The translations under genes were made by a program, and so were the position numbers. DNA of 64,000 bases from Calliopsis andreniformis (Eukaryota; Arthropoda; Insecta; Hymenoptera; Andrenidae): positions 1,178,001 through 1,242,000 of the forward strand of contig NW_027480481.1 in the NCBI RefSeq assembly GCF_051401765.1, in the 5' to 3' direction. How positions within the stretch are numbered: position 1 is the stretch's first letter; every line of letters begins with the position of its first letter. This document shows, in pieces, positions 38,677-52,400 of this stretch. The notes beneath the pieces were generated by a model, which worked only from the letters and a program-made list of their open reading frames with translations, was not told the origin of the DNA and did no database searches.

Positions 38677-39043
38677 TCCTCGATCCTCAATCTTCAATCC
38701 TCAATATCCAATCTTCAATCCTCAATCCTCAATCCTCAGTCGTCAAACCTCAATCCCTGGCCCTCTGCCCTCATCCTCAACCCTCAGCCTTCAATCCTCA
38801 GTCCTCAGTCCTCAAACCTCTCTCCTCAACCCTCAGACATCATCCTCAATCCTCAATCCTCAATCCTCAATCCTCAATCTTCAATCCTCAATACTCAATC
38901 TTCAATCCTCAATCCTCAATCGTCAATCCTCAATCCTCAATCTTCGATCCTCAATACTCAATTTTCAATCCTCAATCCTCAATCCTCAATCCTCAATTCT
39001 CAATCCTCAATCCTCTGCCCTCAGTCCTCAAACCTCAATCCTC
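38432..39043 (+). repeat. 306-bp local duplication (CTGGCCC block)
   Basis: The word AGTCGTC followed by the CTGGCCC, CTCTGCC and CTCTCTCC words occurs at 38432 and again at 38738, 306 bp later. The second copy diverges after about 140 bp. The same doubled block is at about 43.82-44.4 kb and 50.57-51.2 kb, but the block is single near 30.34, 42.08 and 54.22 kb. Confidence 0.75.
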
Positions 39044-41943
39044 AACACTCAGCCTTCGTCCTCCATCCTCAATCCTTAATCATCAGTCCTGAATCTTCAA
39101 TCCTCAATATTCAATCATCAACCCTCAATCCTCAACACTCAATCCTCAATCCCCAATCCTCAGTGATCAATACTCAATCTTTAATACACAATCCTCAATC
39201 CTCAATCCTCAATCTTCAATCCTCAATCCTCAATCCTCAATCCTCAATCCTCAATCCTCAATCCTCAACCCTCAGACGTCATCCTCAATCCTTAATCCTC
39301 AATCCTCAATCCTCAACCTTCAATCCTCAGTACTCAATATTCAATCCCCAATCCTCAATCCTCAATCCTCAATACTCAATCCTCAATCCTCAATCCTCAA
39401 CCCTCAATCCTCATTCCTCAAACCTCAATCCTCAACCCTCAGTCCTCATCCTCAATTCTCAATCCTCAATCCTCAATCCTCAATCCTCAATCTTCAATCC
39501 TCAATAATCGATCTCCAATCCTAGATCCTCAATACACAATCATCAATCCTTAATTCTCAACCTTCAATCCTCAATCCCCAGTCTTCAATCTTCAATCCTC
39601 AATGCTCAATCCTCAATGCTCAATCCTCAGTCCTCAATCCTCAGACCTGAATCCTCAAACCTCAATCCTCAACCGTCAGTCCTCGTCCTCAATCCTCAAA
39701 CCTCAATCCTCAATCCTCAATATTCCATCATCGATACTCAATCTTCAATCCTCAATCCTCAATCCTCAATCCTCAATCCTCAATCCTCAATCCTCAATCT
39801 TCAATCCTCAATCCTCAATCCTCAATCCTCAATCCTCAATTTTCAATCCTCAATACTCAATTTTCAAACCTCAATCCTGAATCCTCAATCCTCAATTCTC
39901 AATCCTCAATCCTCTGTCCTCAGTCCTCAAACCTCAATCCTCAACACTCAGCCCTCATCCTCCATCCTCAATCCTTAATCATAAATCCTCAATCTTGTAT
40001 CCTCAATATTCAATCATCAACCCTCAATCCTCAACCCTCAATCCTCCATCCTCAATCCTCAGTGATCAATACTCAATCTTTAATACACAATCCTCAGTCC
40101 TCAATCCTCAATCCTCAATCCTCAATCCTCAATCCTCATTTCTCAATCCTCAATCCTCAACCCTCAGTCCTCATCCTCATTTCTCAATTCTCAATCCTCA
40201 ATCATCAATCCTCAATCTTCAATCCTCAATAATCAATCTCCAATTCTAGATCCTCAATCCGCAATCCTCAATCCTCAATCTGCAATCCTCAATAATCAAT
40301 CTCCAATCCTAGATCCTCAATCCTCAATCCTCAATCCTCAATCCTCAATCCTCATTCTTCAATCCTCAATACCCAATCCTCAATCTTCAATCCTCAATCA
40401 TCAATCCTCAATTCTCAATCCTCAATCCTCAATCCTCAGTCGTCAAACCTCAATCCCTGACCCTCTGCCCACATCCTCAACCCTCAGTCTTCAATCCTCA
40501 GTCCTCAGTCCTCAAACCTCTCTCCTCAACCTTCAGACATCATCCTCAATCCTCAATCCTCAATCCTCAATCCTCAATCTTCAATCCCTAATACTCAATC
40601 TTCAATCCTCAATGCTCAGTCCTCAAACCTCAATCCTGAATCTTCAATACTCAACCTTCAAGCCTCAATCCTCAGTCCTCAATCCTCGATCCTCAATCTT
40701 CAATCCTCAATCCTCAATCCTCAATCCTCAATCCTCTATCCTCAGTGATCAATACTCAATCTTCAATACTCAATCATCGATCCTCAACCCTCAATCCTCA
40801 ATCCTCAATCCTCAATCCTCAATCCTCATTTCTCAAACCTCAATTCTCAACCCTCAGTCCTCATCCTCAATTCTCAATCCTCAATCCTCAATCCTCAATC
40901 CTCTATTCTCAATACTCAATCCTCAATCCTCAATCCTCAATCCTCAATCCTCATTTCTCAAACCTCAATCCTCAACCCTCAGACCTCATCCTCAATTCTC
41001 AACTCTAAATCCTCAATCATCAATCCTCAATCTTCAATCCTCATTAATCAATATCCAATCCTAGATCCTCAGTCCTCAATCCTCAATCCCCAATCTTCAA
41101 TCCTCCATAATCAATCTCCAATCCTAGATCCTCAACCCGCAATCCTCAATCCTCAATCCTCAATCCTCATTCTTCAATCCTCAATACCCAATCCTCAATC
41201 TTCAATCCTCAATCATCAATCCTCAATTCTCAATCCTCAATCCTCAATCCTCAGTCGTCAAACCTCAATCCCTGACCCTCTGCCCTCATCCTCAACCCTC
41301 AGTCTTCAATCCTCAGTCCTCAGTCCTCAAACCTCTCTCCTTAACCCTCAGACATCATCCTCAATCCTCAATCCTCAATCCTCAATCCTCAATCTTCAAT
41401 CCCTAATACTCAATCTTCTATCCTCAATCCTCAATCCTCAATCTTCAACCCTCAGTACTCAATATTCAATCCCCAATCCTCAATCCTCAATCCTCAATTC
41501 TGAATCCTCAATACTCAACCTTCAATCCCCAATCCTCAGTCCTCAGAACTCAACCATCAATCCTCAATTCTCAATACTCAATAGAATATCCTGAATTCTC
41601 AGGATCCAATACTCAAACCTCAATCCTCAACCCTCAGCCCTCATCCTCCATCCTCAATCCTCAATCCTCAACCCTCAATATTCAACACACAACCCTCAGC
41701 CATGAATCCTCAATACTCAACGATCAATCCTCAATTCTCAACACTCAATAGAATATCCTGAATTCTCATGGTTCTATACTCAATCCACAATATTCAATAA
41801 TCAAATCTCAATCCTCAATCTTCAATCCTCAATACTCAATCTTCGATCATCAATCCTCAATCCTCAATCCTCAATCCTCAACCTTCAATCCTCAATACTC
41901 AATCTTCAATCCTCAATCCTCAATCCTCAATCCTCAATCCTCA
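39044..41943 (+). repeat. Composite satellite between the 306-bp duplication and the 41.94-kb run
   Basis: Contains a CAGACGTC word near 39270, a diverged 781-bp-type head at about 39,600-39,980 (CAGACCTG variant), a spacer-like stretch to 40,250, two CTGACCC blocks near 40,450 and 41,275, and hairpins 41589 and 41756. The order is repeated at +5,387 and +12,134. No gene is seen. Confidence 0.7.
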
Positions 41944-42689
41944 ATGTTCAATCCTCAATCCTCAATCCTCAATCCTCAATCCTCAATCCTCAATCCTCAT
42001 TCTTCAATCCTCAATACCCAATCCTCAATCTTCAATCCTCAATCATCAATCCTCAATTCTCAATCCTCAATCCTCAATCCTCAGTCGTCAAACCTCAATC
42101 CCTGGCCCTCTGCCCTCATCCTCAACCCTCAGCCTTCAATCCTCAGTCCTCAGTCCTCAAACCTCTCTCCTCAACCCTCAGACATCATCCTCAATCCTCA
42201 ATCCTCAATCCTCAATCCTCAATCTTCAATCCCTAATACTCAATCTTCTATCCTCAATGCTCAGTCCTCAAACCTCAATCCTGAATCTTCAATACTCAAC
42301 CTCCAAGCCTCAACCCTCAGTCCTCAATCCTCGATCCTCAATCTTCAATCCTCAATATCCAATCTTCAATCCTCAATCCTCAATCCTCAATCCTCAAGCC
42401 TCAATTTTCAATCTTCAATCCTCAATCCTCAGAACTCAATCATCAATATTCAACCCTCAGTCCCCGTCCTCAATCCACAACCCTCAATCGTCAATCCTCA
42501 ATCTTCAATCATCAATATTCAATCTTCAATCCTCAATGCTCAATCCTCAATCCTCAATCCTCAATCCTCAATCTTCAATCCTCAATCCTCAATCCTCAAT
42601 CCTCAATCCTCAATCTTCAATCCTCAATACTCAATCTTCAATCCTCAATCCTCAATCTTCAATCCTCAATACTCAATCTTCAATCCTCA

Positions 42690-45600
42690 ATCCTCAATCC
42701 TCAATCCTCAATCCTCATTCTTCAACCCTCAATACCCAATCCTCAATCTTCAATCCTCTATCAACAATCCTGAATTCTCAATCCTCAATCCTCAGTCCTC
42801 TGTCGTCAAACATCAATCCCCGACCCTCAGCCCTCATCCTCAATCCTCAGTCCTCAATCCTCAGTCCTCAGTCCTCAAACCTCAATCCTCAACCCTCAGA
42901 CATCATCCTCAATCCTTAATCCTCAATCCTCAATCCTCAACATTCAATCCTCAATACTCAATCTTCAATCCTCAATCCTCAGCCCTCAAACCTCTATTCT
43001 GAATCCTCAATACTCAACCTTCAATTCTCAATCTTCAGTCCTCAGTACTCAACCATCGATCCTCTATTCTCAGTACTCAATAGAATATCCTGAATTCTCA
43101 GGTTTCAATACTCAAACATCAATCCTCAACCCTCAGCCCTCATCCTCCATCATCAATCCTCAATCCTCAATCCTCAATCTTCAACCCTCAGTACTCAATA
43201 TTCAATCCCCAATCCTCAATCCTCAATCCTCAATTCTGAATCCTCAATACTCAACCTTCAATCCCCAATCCTCAGTCCTCAGAACTCAACCATCAATCCT
43301 CAATTCTCAATACTCAATAGAATATCCTGAATTCTCAGGATCCAATACTCAAACCTCAATCCTCAACCCTCAGCCCTCATCCTCCATCCTCAATCCTCAA
43401 TCCTCAACCCTCAATATTCAACACACAACCCTCAGCCATGAATCCTCAATACTCAACGATCAATCCTCAATTCTCAACACTCAATAGAATATCCTGAATT
43501 CTCATGGTTCAATACTCAATCCACAATATTCAATAATCAAATCTCAATCCTCAATCTTCAATCCTCAATACTCAATCTTCGATCATCAATCCTCAATCCT
43601 CAATCCTCAATCCTCAACCTTCAATCCTCAATACTCAATCTTCAATCCTCAATCCTCAATCCTCAATCCTCAATCCTCAATTTTCAATCCTCAATCCTCA
43701 ATCCTCAATCCTCAATCCTCAATCCTCAATCCTCATTCTTCAATCCTCAATACCCAATCCTCAATCTTCAATCCTCAATCATCAATCCTCAATTCTCAAT
43801 CCTCAATCCTCAATCCTCAGTCGTCAAACCTCAATCCCTGGCCCTCTGCCCTCATCCTCAACCCTCAGCCTTCAATCCTCAGTCCTCAGTCCTCAAACCT
43901 CTCTCCTCAACCCTCAGACATCATCCTCAATCCTCAATCCTCAATCCTCAATCCTCAATCTTCAATCCCTAATACTCAATCTTCTATCCTCAATGCTCAG
44001 TCCTCAAACCTCAATCCTGAATCTTCAATACTCAACCTCCAAGCCTCAACCCTCAGTCCTCAATCCTCGATCCTCAATCTTCAATCCTCAATATCCAATC
44101 TTCAATCCTCAATCCTCAATCCTCAGTCGTCAAACCTCAATCCCTGGCCCTCTGCCCTCATCCTCAACCCTCAGCCTTCAATCCTCAGTCCTCAGTCCTC
44201 AAACCTCTCTCCTCAACCCTCAGACATCATCCTCAATCCTCAATCCTCAATCCTCAATCCTCAATCTTCAATCCTCAATACTCAATCTTCAATCCTCAAT
44301 CCTCAATCGTCAATCCTCAATCCTCAATCTTCGATCCTCAATACTCAATTTTCAATCCTCAATCCTCAATCCTCAATCCTCAATTCTCAATCCTCAATCC
44401 TCTGCCCTCAGTCCTCAAACCTCAATCCTCAACACTCAGCCTTCGTCCTCCATCCTCAATCCTTAATCATCAATCCTGAATCTTCAATCCTCAATATTCA
44501 ATCATCAACCCTCAATCCTCAACACTCAATCCTCAATCCCCAATCCTCAGTGATCAATACTCAATCTTTAATACACAATCCTCAATCCTCAATCCTCAAT
44601 CTTCAATCCTCAATCCTCAATCCTCAATCCTCAATCCTCAATCCTCAATCCTCAACCCTCAGACGTCATCCTCAATCCTTAATCCTCAATCCTCAATCCT
44701 CAACCTTCAATCCTCAGTACTCAATATTCAATCCCCAATCCTCAATCCTCAATCCTCAATACTCAATCCTCAATCCTCAATCCTCAACCCTCAATCCTCA
44801 TTCCTCAAACCTCAATCCTCAACCCTCAGTCCTCATCCTCAATTCTCAATCCTCAATCCTCAATCCTCAATCCTCAATCATCAATCCTCAATAATCGATC
44901 TCCAATCCTAGATCCTCAATACACAATCATCAATCCTTAATTCTCAACCTTCAATCCTCAATCCCCAGTCTTCAATCTTCAATCCTCAATGCTCAATCCT
45001 CAATGCTCAATCCTCAGTCCTCAATCCTCAGACCTGAATCCTCAAACCTCAATCCTCAACCGTCAGTCCTCGTCCTCAATCCTCAAACCTCAATCCTCAA
45101 TCCTCAATATTCAACCATCGATACTCAATCTTCAATCCTCAATCCTCAATCCTCAATCCTCAATCCTCAATCCTCAATCCTCAATCTTCAATCCTCAATC
45201 CTCAATCGTCAATCCTCAATCCTCAATTTTCAATCCTCAATACTCAATTTTCAAACCTCAATCCTGAATCCTCAATCCTCAATTCTCAATCCTCAATCCT
45301 CTGTCCTCAGTCCTCAAACCTCAATCCTCAACACTCAGCCCTCATCCTCCATCCTCAATCCTTAATCATAAATCCTCAATCTTGTATCCTCAATATTCAA
45401 TCATCAACCCTCAATCCTCAACCCTCAATCCTCCATCCTCAATCCTCAGTGATCAATACTCAATCTTTAATACACAATCCTCAGTCCTCAATCCTCAATC
45501 CTCAATCCTCAATCCTCAATCCTCATTTCTCAATCCTCAATCCTCAACCCTCAGTCCTCATCCTCATTTCTCAATTCTCAATCCTCAATCATCAATCCTC

Positions 45601-47618
45601 AATCTTCAATCCTCAATAATCAATCTCCAATTCTAGATCCTCAATCCGCAATCCTCAATCCTCAATCTGCAATCCTCAATAATCAATCTCCAATCCTAGA
45701 TCCTCAATCCTCAATCCTCAATCCTCAATCCTCAATCCTCATTCTTCAATCCTCAATACCCAATCCTCAATCTTCAATCCTCAATCATCAATCCTCAATT
45801 CTCAATCCTCAATCCTCAATCCTCAGTCGTCAAACCTCAATCCCTGACCCTCTGCCCACATCCTCAACCCTCAGTCTTCAATCCTCAGTCCTCAGTCCTC
45901 AAACCTCTCTCCTCAACCTTCAGACATCATCCTCAATCCTCAATCCTCAATCCTCAATCCTCAATCTTCAATCCCTACTACTCAATCTTCAATCCTCAAT
46001 GCTCAGTCCTCAAACCTCAATCCTGAATCTTCAATACTCAACCTTCAAGCCTCAATCCTCAGTCCTCAATCCTCGATCCTCAATCTTCAATCCTCAATCC
46101 TCAATCCTCAATCCTCAATCCTCTATCCTCAGTGATCAATACTCAATCTTCAATACTCAATCATCGATCCTCAACCCTCAATCCTCAATCCTCAATCCTC
46201 AATCCTCAATCCTCATTTCTCAAACCTCAATTCTCAACCCTCAGTCCTCATCCTCAATTCTCAATCCTCAATCCTCAATCCTCAATCCTCTATTCTCAAT
46301 ACTCAATCCTCAATCCTCAATCCTCAATCCTCAATCCTCATTTCTCAAACCTCAATCCTCAACCCTCAGACCTCATCCTCAATTCTCAACTCTAAATCCT
46401 CAATCATCAATCCTCAATCTTCAATCCTCATTAATCAATATCCAATCCTAGATCCTCAGTCCTCAATCCTCAATCCCCAATCTTCAATCCTCAATAATCA
46501 ATCTCCAATCCTAGATCCTCAACCCTCAATCCTCAATCCTCAATCCTCAATCCTCATTCTTCAATCCTCAATACCCAATCCTCAATCTTCAATCCTCAAT
46601 CATCAATCCTCAATTCTCAATCCTCAATCCTCAATCCTCAGTCGTCAAACCTCAATCCCTGACCCTCTGCCCTCATCCTCAACCCTCAGTCTTCAATCCT
46701 CAGTCCTCAGTCCTCAAACCTCTCTCCTTAACCCTCAGACATCATCCTCAATCCTCAATCCTCAATCCTCAATCCTCAATCTTCAATCCCTAATACTCAA
46801 TCTTCTATCCTCAATCCTCAATCCTCAATCTTCAACCCTCAGTACTCAATATTCAATCCCCAATCCTCAATCCTCAATCCTCAATTCTGAATCCTCAATA
46901 CTCAACCTTCAATCCCCAATCCTCAGTCCTCAGAACTCAACCATCAATCCTCAATTCTCAATACTCAATAGAATATCCTGAATTCTCAGGATCCAATACT
47001 CAAACCTCAATCCTCAACCCTCAGCCCTCATCCTCCATCCTCAATCCTCAATCCTCAACCCTCAATATTCAACACACAACCCTCAGCCATGAATCCTCAA
47101 TACTCAACGATCAATCCTCAATTCTCAACACTCAATAGAATATCCTGAATTCTCATGGTTCTATACTCAATCCACAATATTCAATAATCAAATCTCAATC
47201 CTCAATCTTCAATCCTCAATTCTCAATCTTCGATCATCAATCCTCAATCCTCAATCCTCAATCCTCAACCTTCAATCCTCAATACTCAATCTTCAATCCT
47301 CAATCCTCAATCCTCAATCCTCAATCCTCAATTTTCAATCCTCAATCCTCAATCCTCAATCCTCAATCCTCAATCCTCAATCCTCATTCTTCAATCCTCA
47401 ATACCCAATCCTCAATCTTCAATCCTCAATCATCAATCCTCAATTCTCAATCCTCAATCCTCAATCCTCAGTCGTCAAACCTCAATCCCTGGCCCTCTGC
47501 CCTCATCCTCAACCCTCAGCCTTCAATCCTCAGTCCTCAGTCCTCAAACCTCTCTCCTCAACCCTCAGACATCATCCTCAATCCTCAATCCTCAATCCTC
47601 AATCCTCAATCTTCAATC
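42690..47618 (+). repeat. 4.9-kb segment repeated at period 5,387 bp, copy 2
   Basis: Follows a join at about 42,690 inside a heptamer run. Hairpins 43088, 43325, 43492, 46976 and 47143 lie exactly 5,387 bp after their partners. It ends where CAATCCTC replaces CAATCCCT near 47,619. Confidence 0.88.
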
Positions 47619-47634
47619 CTCAATCCTCAATCTT

Positions 47635-48142
47635 CAATCCTCAATAATCGATCTCCAATCCTAGATCCTCAATACACAATCATCAATCCTTAATTCTCAA
47701 CATTCAATCCTCAATCCCCAGTCTTCAATCTTCAATCCTCAATGCTCAATCCTCAATGCTCAATCCTCAGTCCTCAATTCTCAGTCCTCAATCCTCAAAC
47801 CTCAATCCTCTACCGTCAGTCCTCGTCCTCAATCCTCAAACCTCAATCCTCAATCCTCAATATTCAATCATCGATACTCAATCTTCAATCCTCAATCCTC
47901 AATCCTCAATCCTCAATCCTCAATCCTCAATCCTCAATCTTCAATCCTCAATCCTCAATCGTCAATCCTCAATCCTCAATTTTCAATCCTCAATACTCAA
48001 TTTTCAATCCTCAATCCTGAATCCTCAATCCTCAATTCTCAATCCTCAATCCTCTGTCCTCAGTCCTCAAACCTCAATCCTCAACACTCAGCCCTCATCC
48101 TCCATCCTCAATCCTTAATCATCAATCCTCAATCTTGAATCC
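47635..48142 (+). repeat. Truncated 781-bp HOR
   Basis: Only the last ~508 bp of a 781-bp unit, starting at the CAATAATCGATC word. The upstream sequence is the end of the 5,387-bp segment. The truncation point coincides with the start of the 12,134-bp duplication. Confidence 0.85.
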
Positions 48143-49280
48143 TCAATATTCAATCATCAACCCTCGATCCTCAACCCTCAATCCTCCATCCTCAATCCTG
48201 AGTGATCAATACTCAATCTTTAATACACAATCCTCAATCCTCAATCCTCAATCCTCAATCCTCAATCCTCAATCCTCATTTCTCAAACCTCAATCCTCAA
48301 CCCTCAGTCCTCATCCTCATTTCTCAATTCTCAATCCTCAATCATCATTCCTCGATCTTCAATCCTCAATAATCAATCTCCAATTCTAGATCCTCAATCC
48401 TCAATCCTCAATCCTCAATCTGCAATCCTCAATAATCAATCTCCAATCCTAGATCCCCAATCCTCAATCCTCAATCCTCAATCCTCAAACCTCATTCTTC
48501 AATCCTCAATCCTCAATTCTCAATACTCAATCTTCAATCCTCAATCCTCAATCCTCAATCCTCATTTCTCAAACCTCAATCCTCAACCCTCAGACCTCAT
48601 CCTCAATTCTCAACTCTAAATCCTCAATCATCAATCCTCAATCTTCAATCCTCATTAATCAATCTCCAATCCTAGATCCTCAATCCTCAATCCTCAACCT
48701 TCAATCCTCAATACTCAATCTTCAATCCTCAATCCTCAGCCCTCAAACCTCAATTCTGAATCCTCAATACTCAATCTTCAGTCCTCAATCCTCAGTCCTC
48801 AGTACTCAACCATCAATCCTCAATTCTCAATACTCAATAGAATATCCTGAATTCTCAGGACTCAATACTCAAACCTCAATCCTCAACCCTCAGCCCTCAT
48901 CCTCCATCCTCAATCCTCAATCCTCAATCCTCAATCCTCAATCCTCAATCTTCAATTCCAGATCCTCAACCCTCAATCCTCAATCCTCATTCCTCAATCC
49001 TCATTCTTCAATCCTCAATACCCAATCCTCAATCCTCAATCCTCAATCTTCAATCCTCAATAATCAATCTCCAATCCTACATCCTCAATCCCCAATCCTC
49101 AATCCTTAATCCTCAATCTTCAATCCTCAATCGCCAGTCCTCAATCTTCAATCCTCAATGCCCAATCCTCAACCCTCAGGCCTCAGTCCTCAATCCTCAA
49201 TCCTCAATCCTCAAACCTCAATCCTCAACCGTCAGTCCTCGTCCTCAATCCTCAACCCTCAATCCTCAATCCCCAATCTT

Positions 49281-49426
49281 CAATCTCCAATCCTAGATCC
49301 TCAATCCTCAATCCTCAATCCCCAATCTTCAATCCTCAATAATCAATATCCAATCCTAGATCCTCAATCCTCAATCCTCAATCCCCAATCTTCAATCCTC
49401 AATAATCGATCTCCAATCCTAGATCC
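49281..49426 (+). repeat. 63-bp block cluster (3 words)
   Basis: Words at 49294, 49357 and 49420; copy of the 37.15-kb cluster at +12,134. Confidence 0.87.
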
Positions 49427-52400
49427 TCAACCCTCAATCCTCAATCCTCAATCCTCAATCCTCATTCTTCAACCCTCAATACCCAATCCTCAATCTTCAA
49501 TCCTCTATCAACAATCCTGAATTCTCAATCCTCAATCCTCAGTCCTCAGTCGTCAAACATCAATCCCCGACCCTCAGCCATCATCCTCAATCCTCAGTCC
49601 TCAATCCTCAGTCCTCAGTCCTCAAACCTCAATCCTCAACCCTCAGACATCATCCTCAATCCTTAATCCTCAATCCTCAATCCTCAACATTCAATCCTCA
49701 ATACTCAATCTTCAATCCTCAATCCTCAGCCCTCAAACCTCTATTCTGAATCCTCAATACTCAACCTTCAATTCTCAATCTTCAGTCCTCAGTACTCAAC
49801 CATCGATCCTCTATTCTCAGTACTCAATAGAATATCCTGAATTCTCAGGTTTCAATACTCAAACATCAATCCTCAACCCTCAGCCCTCATCCTCCATCAT
49901 CAATCCTCAATCCTCAATCCTCAATCTTCAACCCTCAGTACTCAATATTCAATCCCCAATCCTCAATCCTCAATCCTCAATTCTGAATCCTCAATACTCA
50001 ACCTTCAATCCCCAATCCTCAGTCCTCAGAACTCAACCATCAATCCTCAATTCTCAATATCCAATAGAATATCCTGAATTCTCAGGATCCAATACTCAAA
50101 CCTCAATCCTCAACCCTCAGCCCTCATCCTCCATCCTCAATCCTCAATCCTCAACCCTCAATATTCAACACACAACCCTCAGCCATGAATCCTCAATACT
50201 CAACGATCAATCCTCAATTCTCAACACTCAATAGAATATCCTGAATTCTCATGGTTCAATACTCAATCCACAATATTCAATAATCAAATCTCAATCCTCA
50301 ATCTTCAATCCTCAATACTCAATCTTCGATCATCAATCCTCAATCCTCAATCCTCAATCCTCAACCTTCAATCCTCAATACTCAATCTTCAATCCTCAAT
50401 CCTCAATCCTCAATCCTCAATCCTCAATTTTCAATCCTCAATCCTCAATCCTCAATCCTCAATCCTCAATCCTCAATCCTCATTCTTCAATCCTCAATAC
50501 CCAATCCTCAATCTTCAATCCTCAATCATCAATCCTCAATTCTCAATCCTCAATCCTCAATCCTCAGTCGTCAAACCTCAATCCCTGGCCCTCTGCCCTC
50601 ATCCTCAACCCTCAGCCTTCAATCCTCAGTCCTCAGTCCTCAAACCTCTCTCCTCAACCCTCAGACATCATCCTCAATCCTCAATCCTCAATCCTCAATC
50701 CTCAATCTTCAATCCCTAATACTCAATCTTCTATCCTCAATGCTCAGTCCTCAAACCTCAATCCTGAATCTTCAATACTCAACCTCCAAGCCTCAACCCT
50801 CAGTCCTCAATCCTCGATCCTCAATCTTCAATCCTCAATATCCAATCTTCAATCCTCAATCCTCAATCCTCAGTCGTCAAACCTCAATCCCTGGCCCTCT
50901 GCCCTCATCCTCAACCCTCAGCCTTCAATCCTCAGTCCTCAGTCCTCAAACCTCTCTCCTCAACCCTCAGACATCATCCTCAATCCTCAATCCTCAATCC
51001 TCAATCCTCAATCTTCAATCCTCAATACTCAATCTTCAATCCTCAATCCTCAATCGTCAATCCTCAATCCTCAATCTTCGATCCTCAATACTCAATTTTC
51101 AATCCTCAATCCTCAATCCTCAATCCTCAATTCTCAATCCTCAATCCTCTGCCCTCAGTCCTCAAACCTCAATCCTCAACACTCAGCCTTCGTCCTCCAT
51201 CCTCAATCCTTAATCATCAATCCTGAATCTTCAATCCTCAATATTCAATCATCAACCCTCAATCCTCAACACTCAATCCTCAATCCCCAATCCTCAGTGA
51301 TCAATACTCAATCTTTAATACACAATCCTCAATCCTCAATCCTCAATCTTCAATCCTCAATCCTCAATCCTCAATCCTCAATCCTCAATCCTCAATCCTC
51401 AACCCTCAGACGTCATCCTCAATCCTTAATCCTCAATCCTCAATCCTCAACCTTCAATCCTCAGTACTCAATATTCAATCCCCAATCCTCAATCCTCAAT
51501 CCTCAATACTCAATCCTCAATCCTCAATCCTCAACCCTCAATCCTCATTCCTCAAACCTCAATCCTCAACCCTCAGTCCTCATCCTCAATTCTCAATCCT
51601 CAATCCTCAATCCTCAATCCTCAATCTTCAATCCTCAATAATCGATCTCCAATCCTAGATCCTCAATACACAATCATCAATCCTTAATTCTCAACCTTCA
51701 ATCCTCAATCCCCAGTCTTCAATCTTCAATCCTCAATGCTCAATCCTCAATGCTCAATCCTCAGTCCTCAATCCTCAGACCTGAATCCTCAAACCTCAAT
51801 CCTCAACCGTCAGTCCTCGTCCTCAATCCTCAAACCTCAATCCTCAATCCTCAATATTCAACCATCGATACTCAATCTTCAATCCTCAATCCTCAATCCT
51901 CAATCCTCAATCCTCAATCCTCAATCCTCAATCTTCAATCCTCAATCCTCAATCGTCAATCCTCAATCCTCAATTTTCAATCCTCAATACTCAATTTTCA
52001 AACCTCAATCCTGAATCCTCAATCCTCAATTCTCAATCCTCAATCCTCTGTCCTCAGTCCTCAAACCTCAATCCTCAACACTCAGCCCTCATCCTCCATC
52101 CTCAATCCTTAATCATAAATCCTCAATCTTGTATCCTCAATATTCAATCATCAACCCTCAATCCTCAACCCTCAATCCTCCATCCTCAATCCTCAGTGAT
52201 CAATACTCAATCTTTAATACACAATCCTCAGTCCTCAATCCTCAATCCTCAATCCTCAATCCTCAATCCTCATTTCTCAATCCTCAATCCTCAACCCTCA
52301 GTCCTCATCCTCATTTCTCAATTCTCAATCCTCAATCATCAATCCTCAATCTTCAATCCTCAATAATCAATCTCCAATTCTAGATCCTCAATCCGCAATC

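Larger units (their letters stand above)
37300..42231 (+). repeat. 4.9-kb segment repeated at period 5,387 bp, copy 1
   Basis: Aligns with 42690-47618 at a constant 5,387 bp. It contains hairpins 37701/37938/38105 and 41589/41756, a 306-bp local duplication, and a diverged 781-bp-type head near 39602. Together with the 12,134-bp offset this gives the 6,747-bp spacing between copies 2 and 3. Confidence 0.88.
35501..42699 (+). repeat. 7.2-kb segmental duplication, copy 1 (offset 12,134 bp)
   Basis: Matches 47635-54833 at a constant offset of 12,134 bp over about 7.2 kb, with no length change seen. Visible differences are single bases, for example CAATGTTC at 41945 against CAATTTTC at 54079, and CCATAATC near 41105 against CAATAATC. 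It ends where TCAATCC here faces TCAATCG at 54834. Confidence 0.9.

Noticed and set aside
41944..43002. Longest open frame (352 codons), and roughly a hundred other + strand ORFs, as proteins
   Set aside because: They contain only rotated SILNPQS repeats, overlap in several frames with equivalent sequence, begin at ATG or GTG words made by single substitutions (for example CAATGTTC at 41945) and end wherever a variant heptamer makes TAA, TAG or TGA. No domain, signal peptide or conserved start context is seen.
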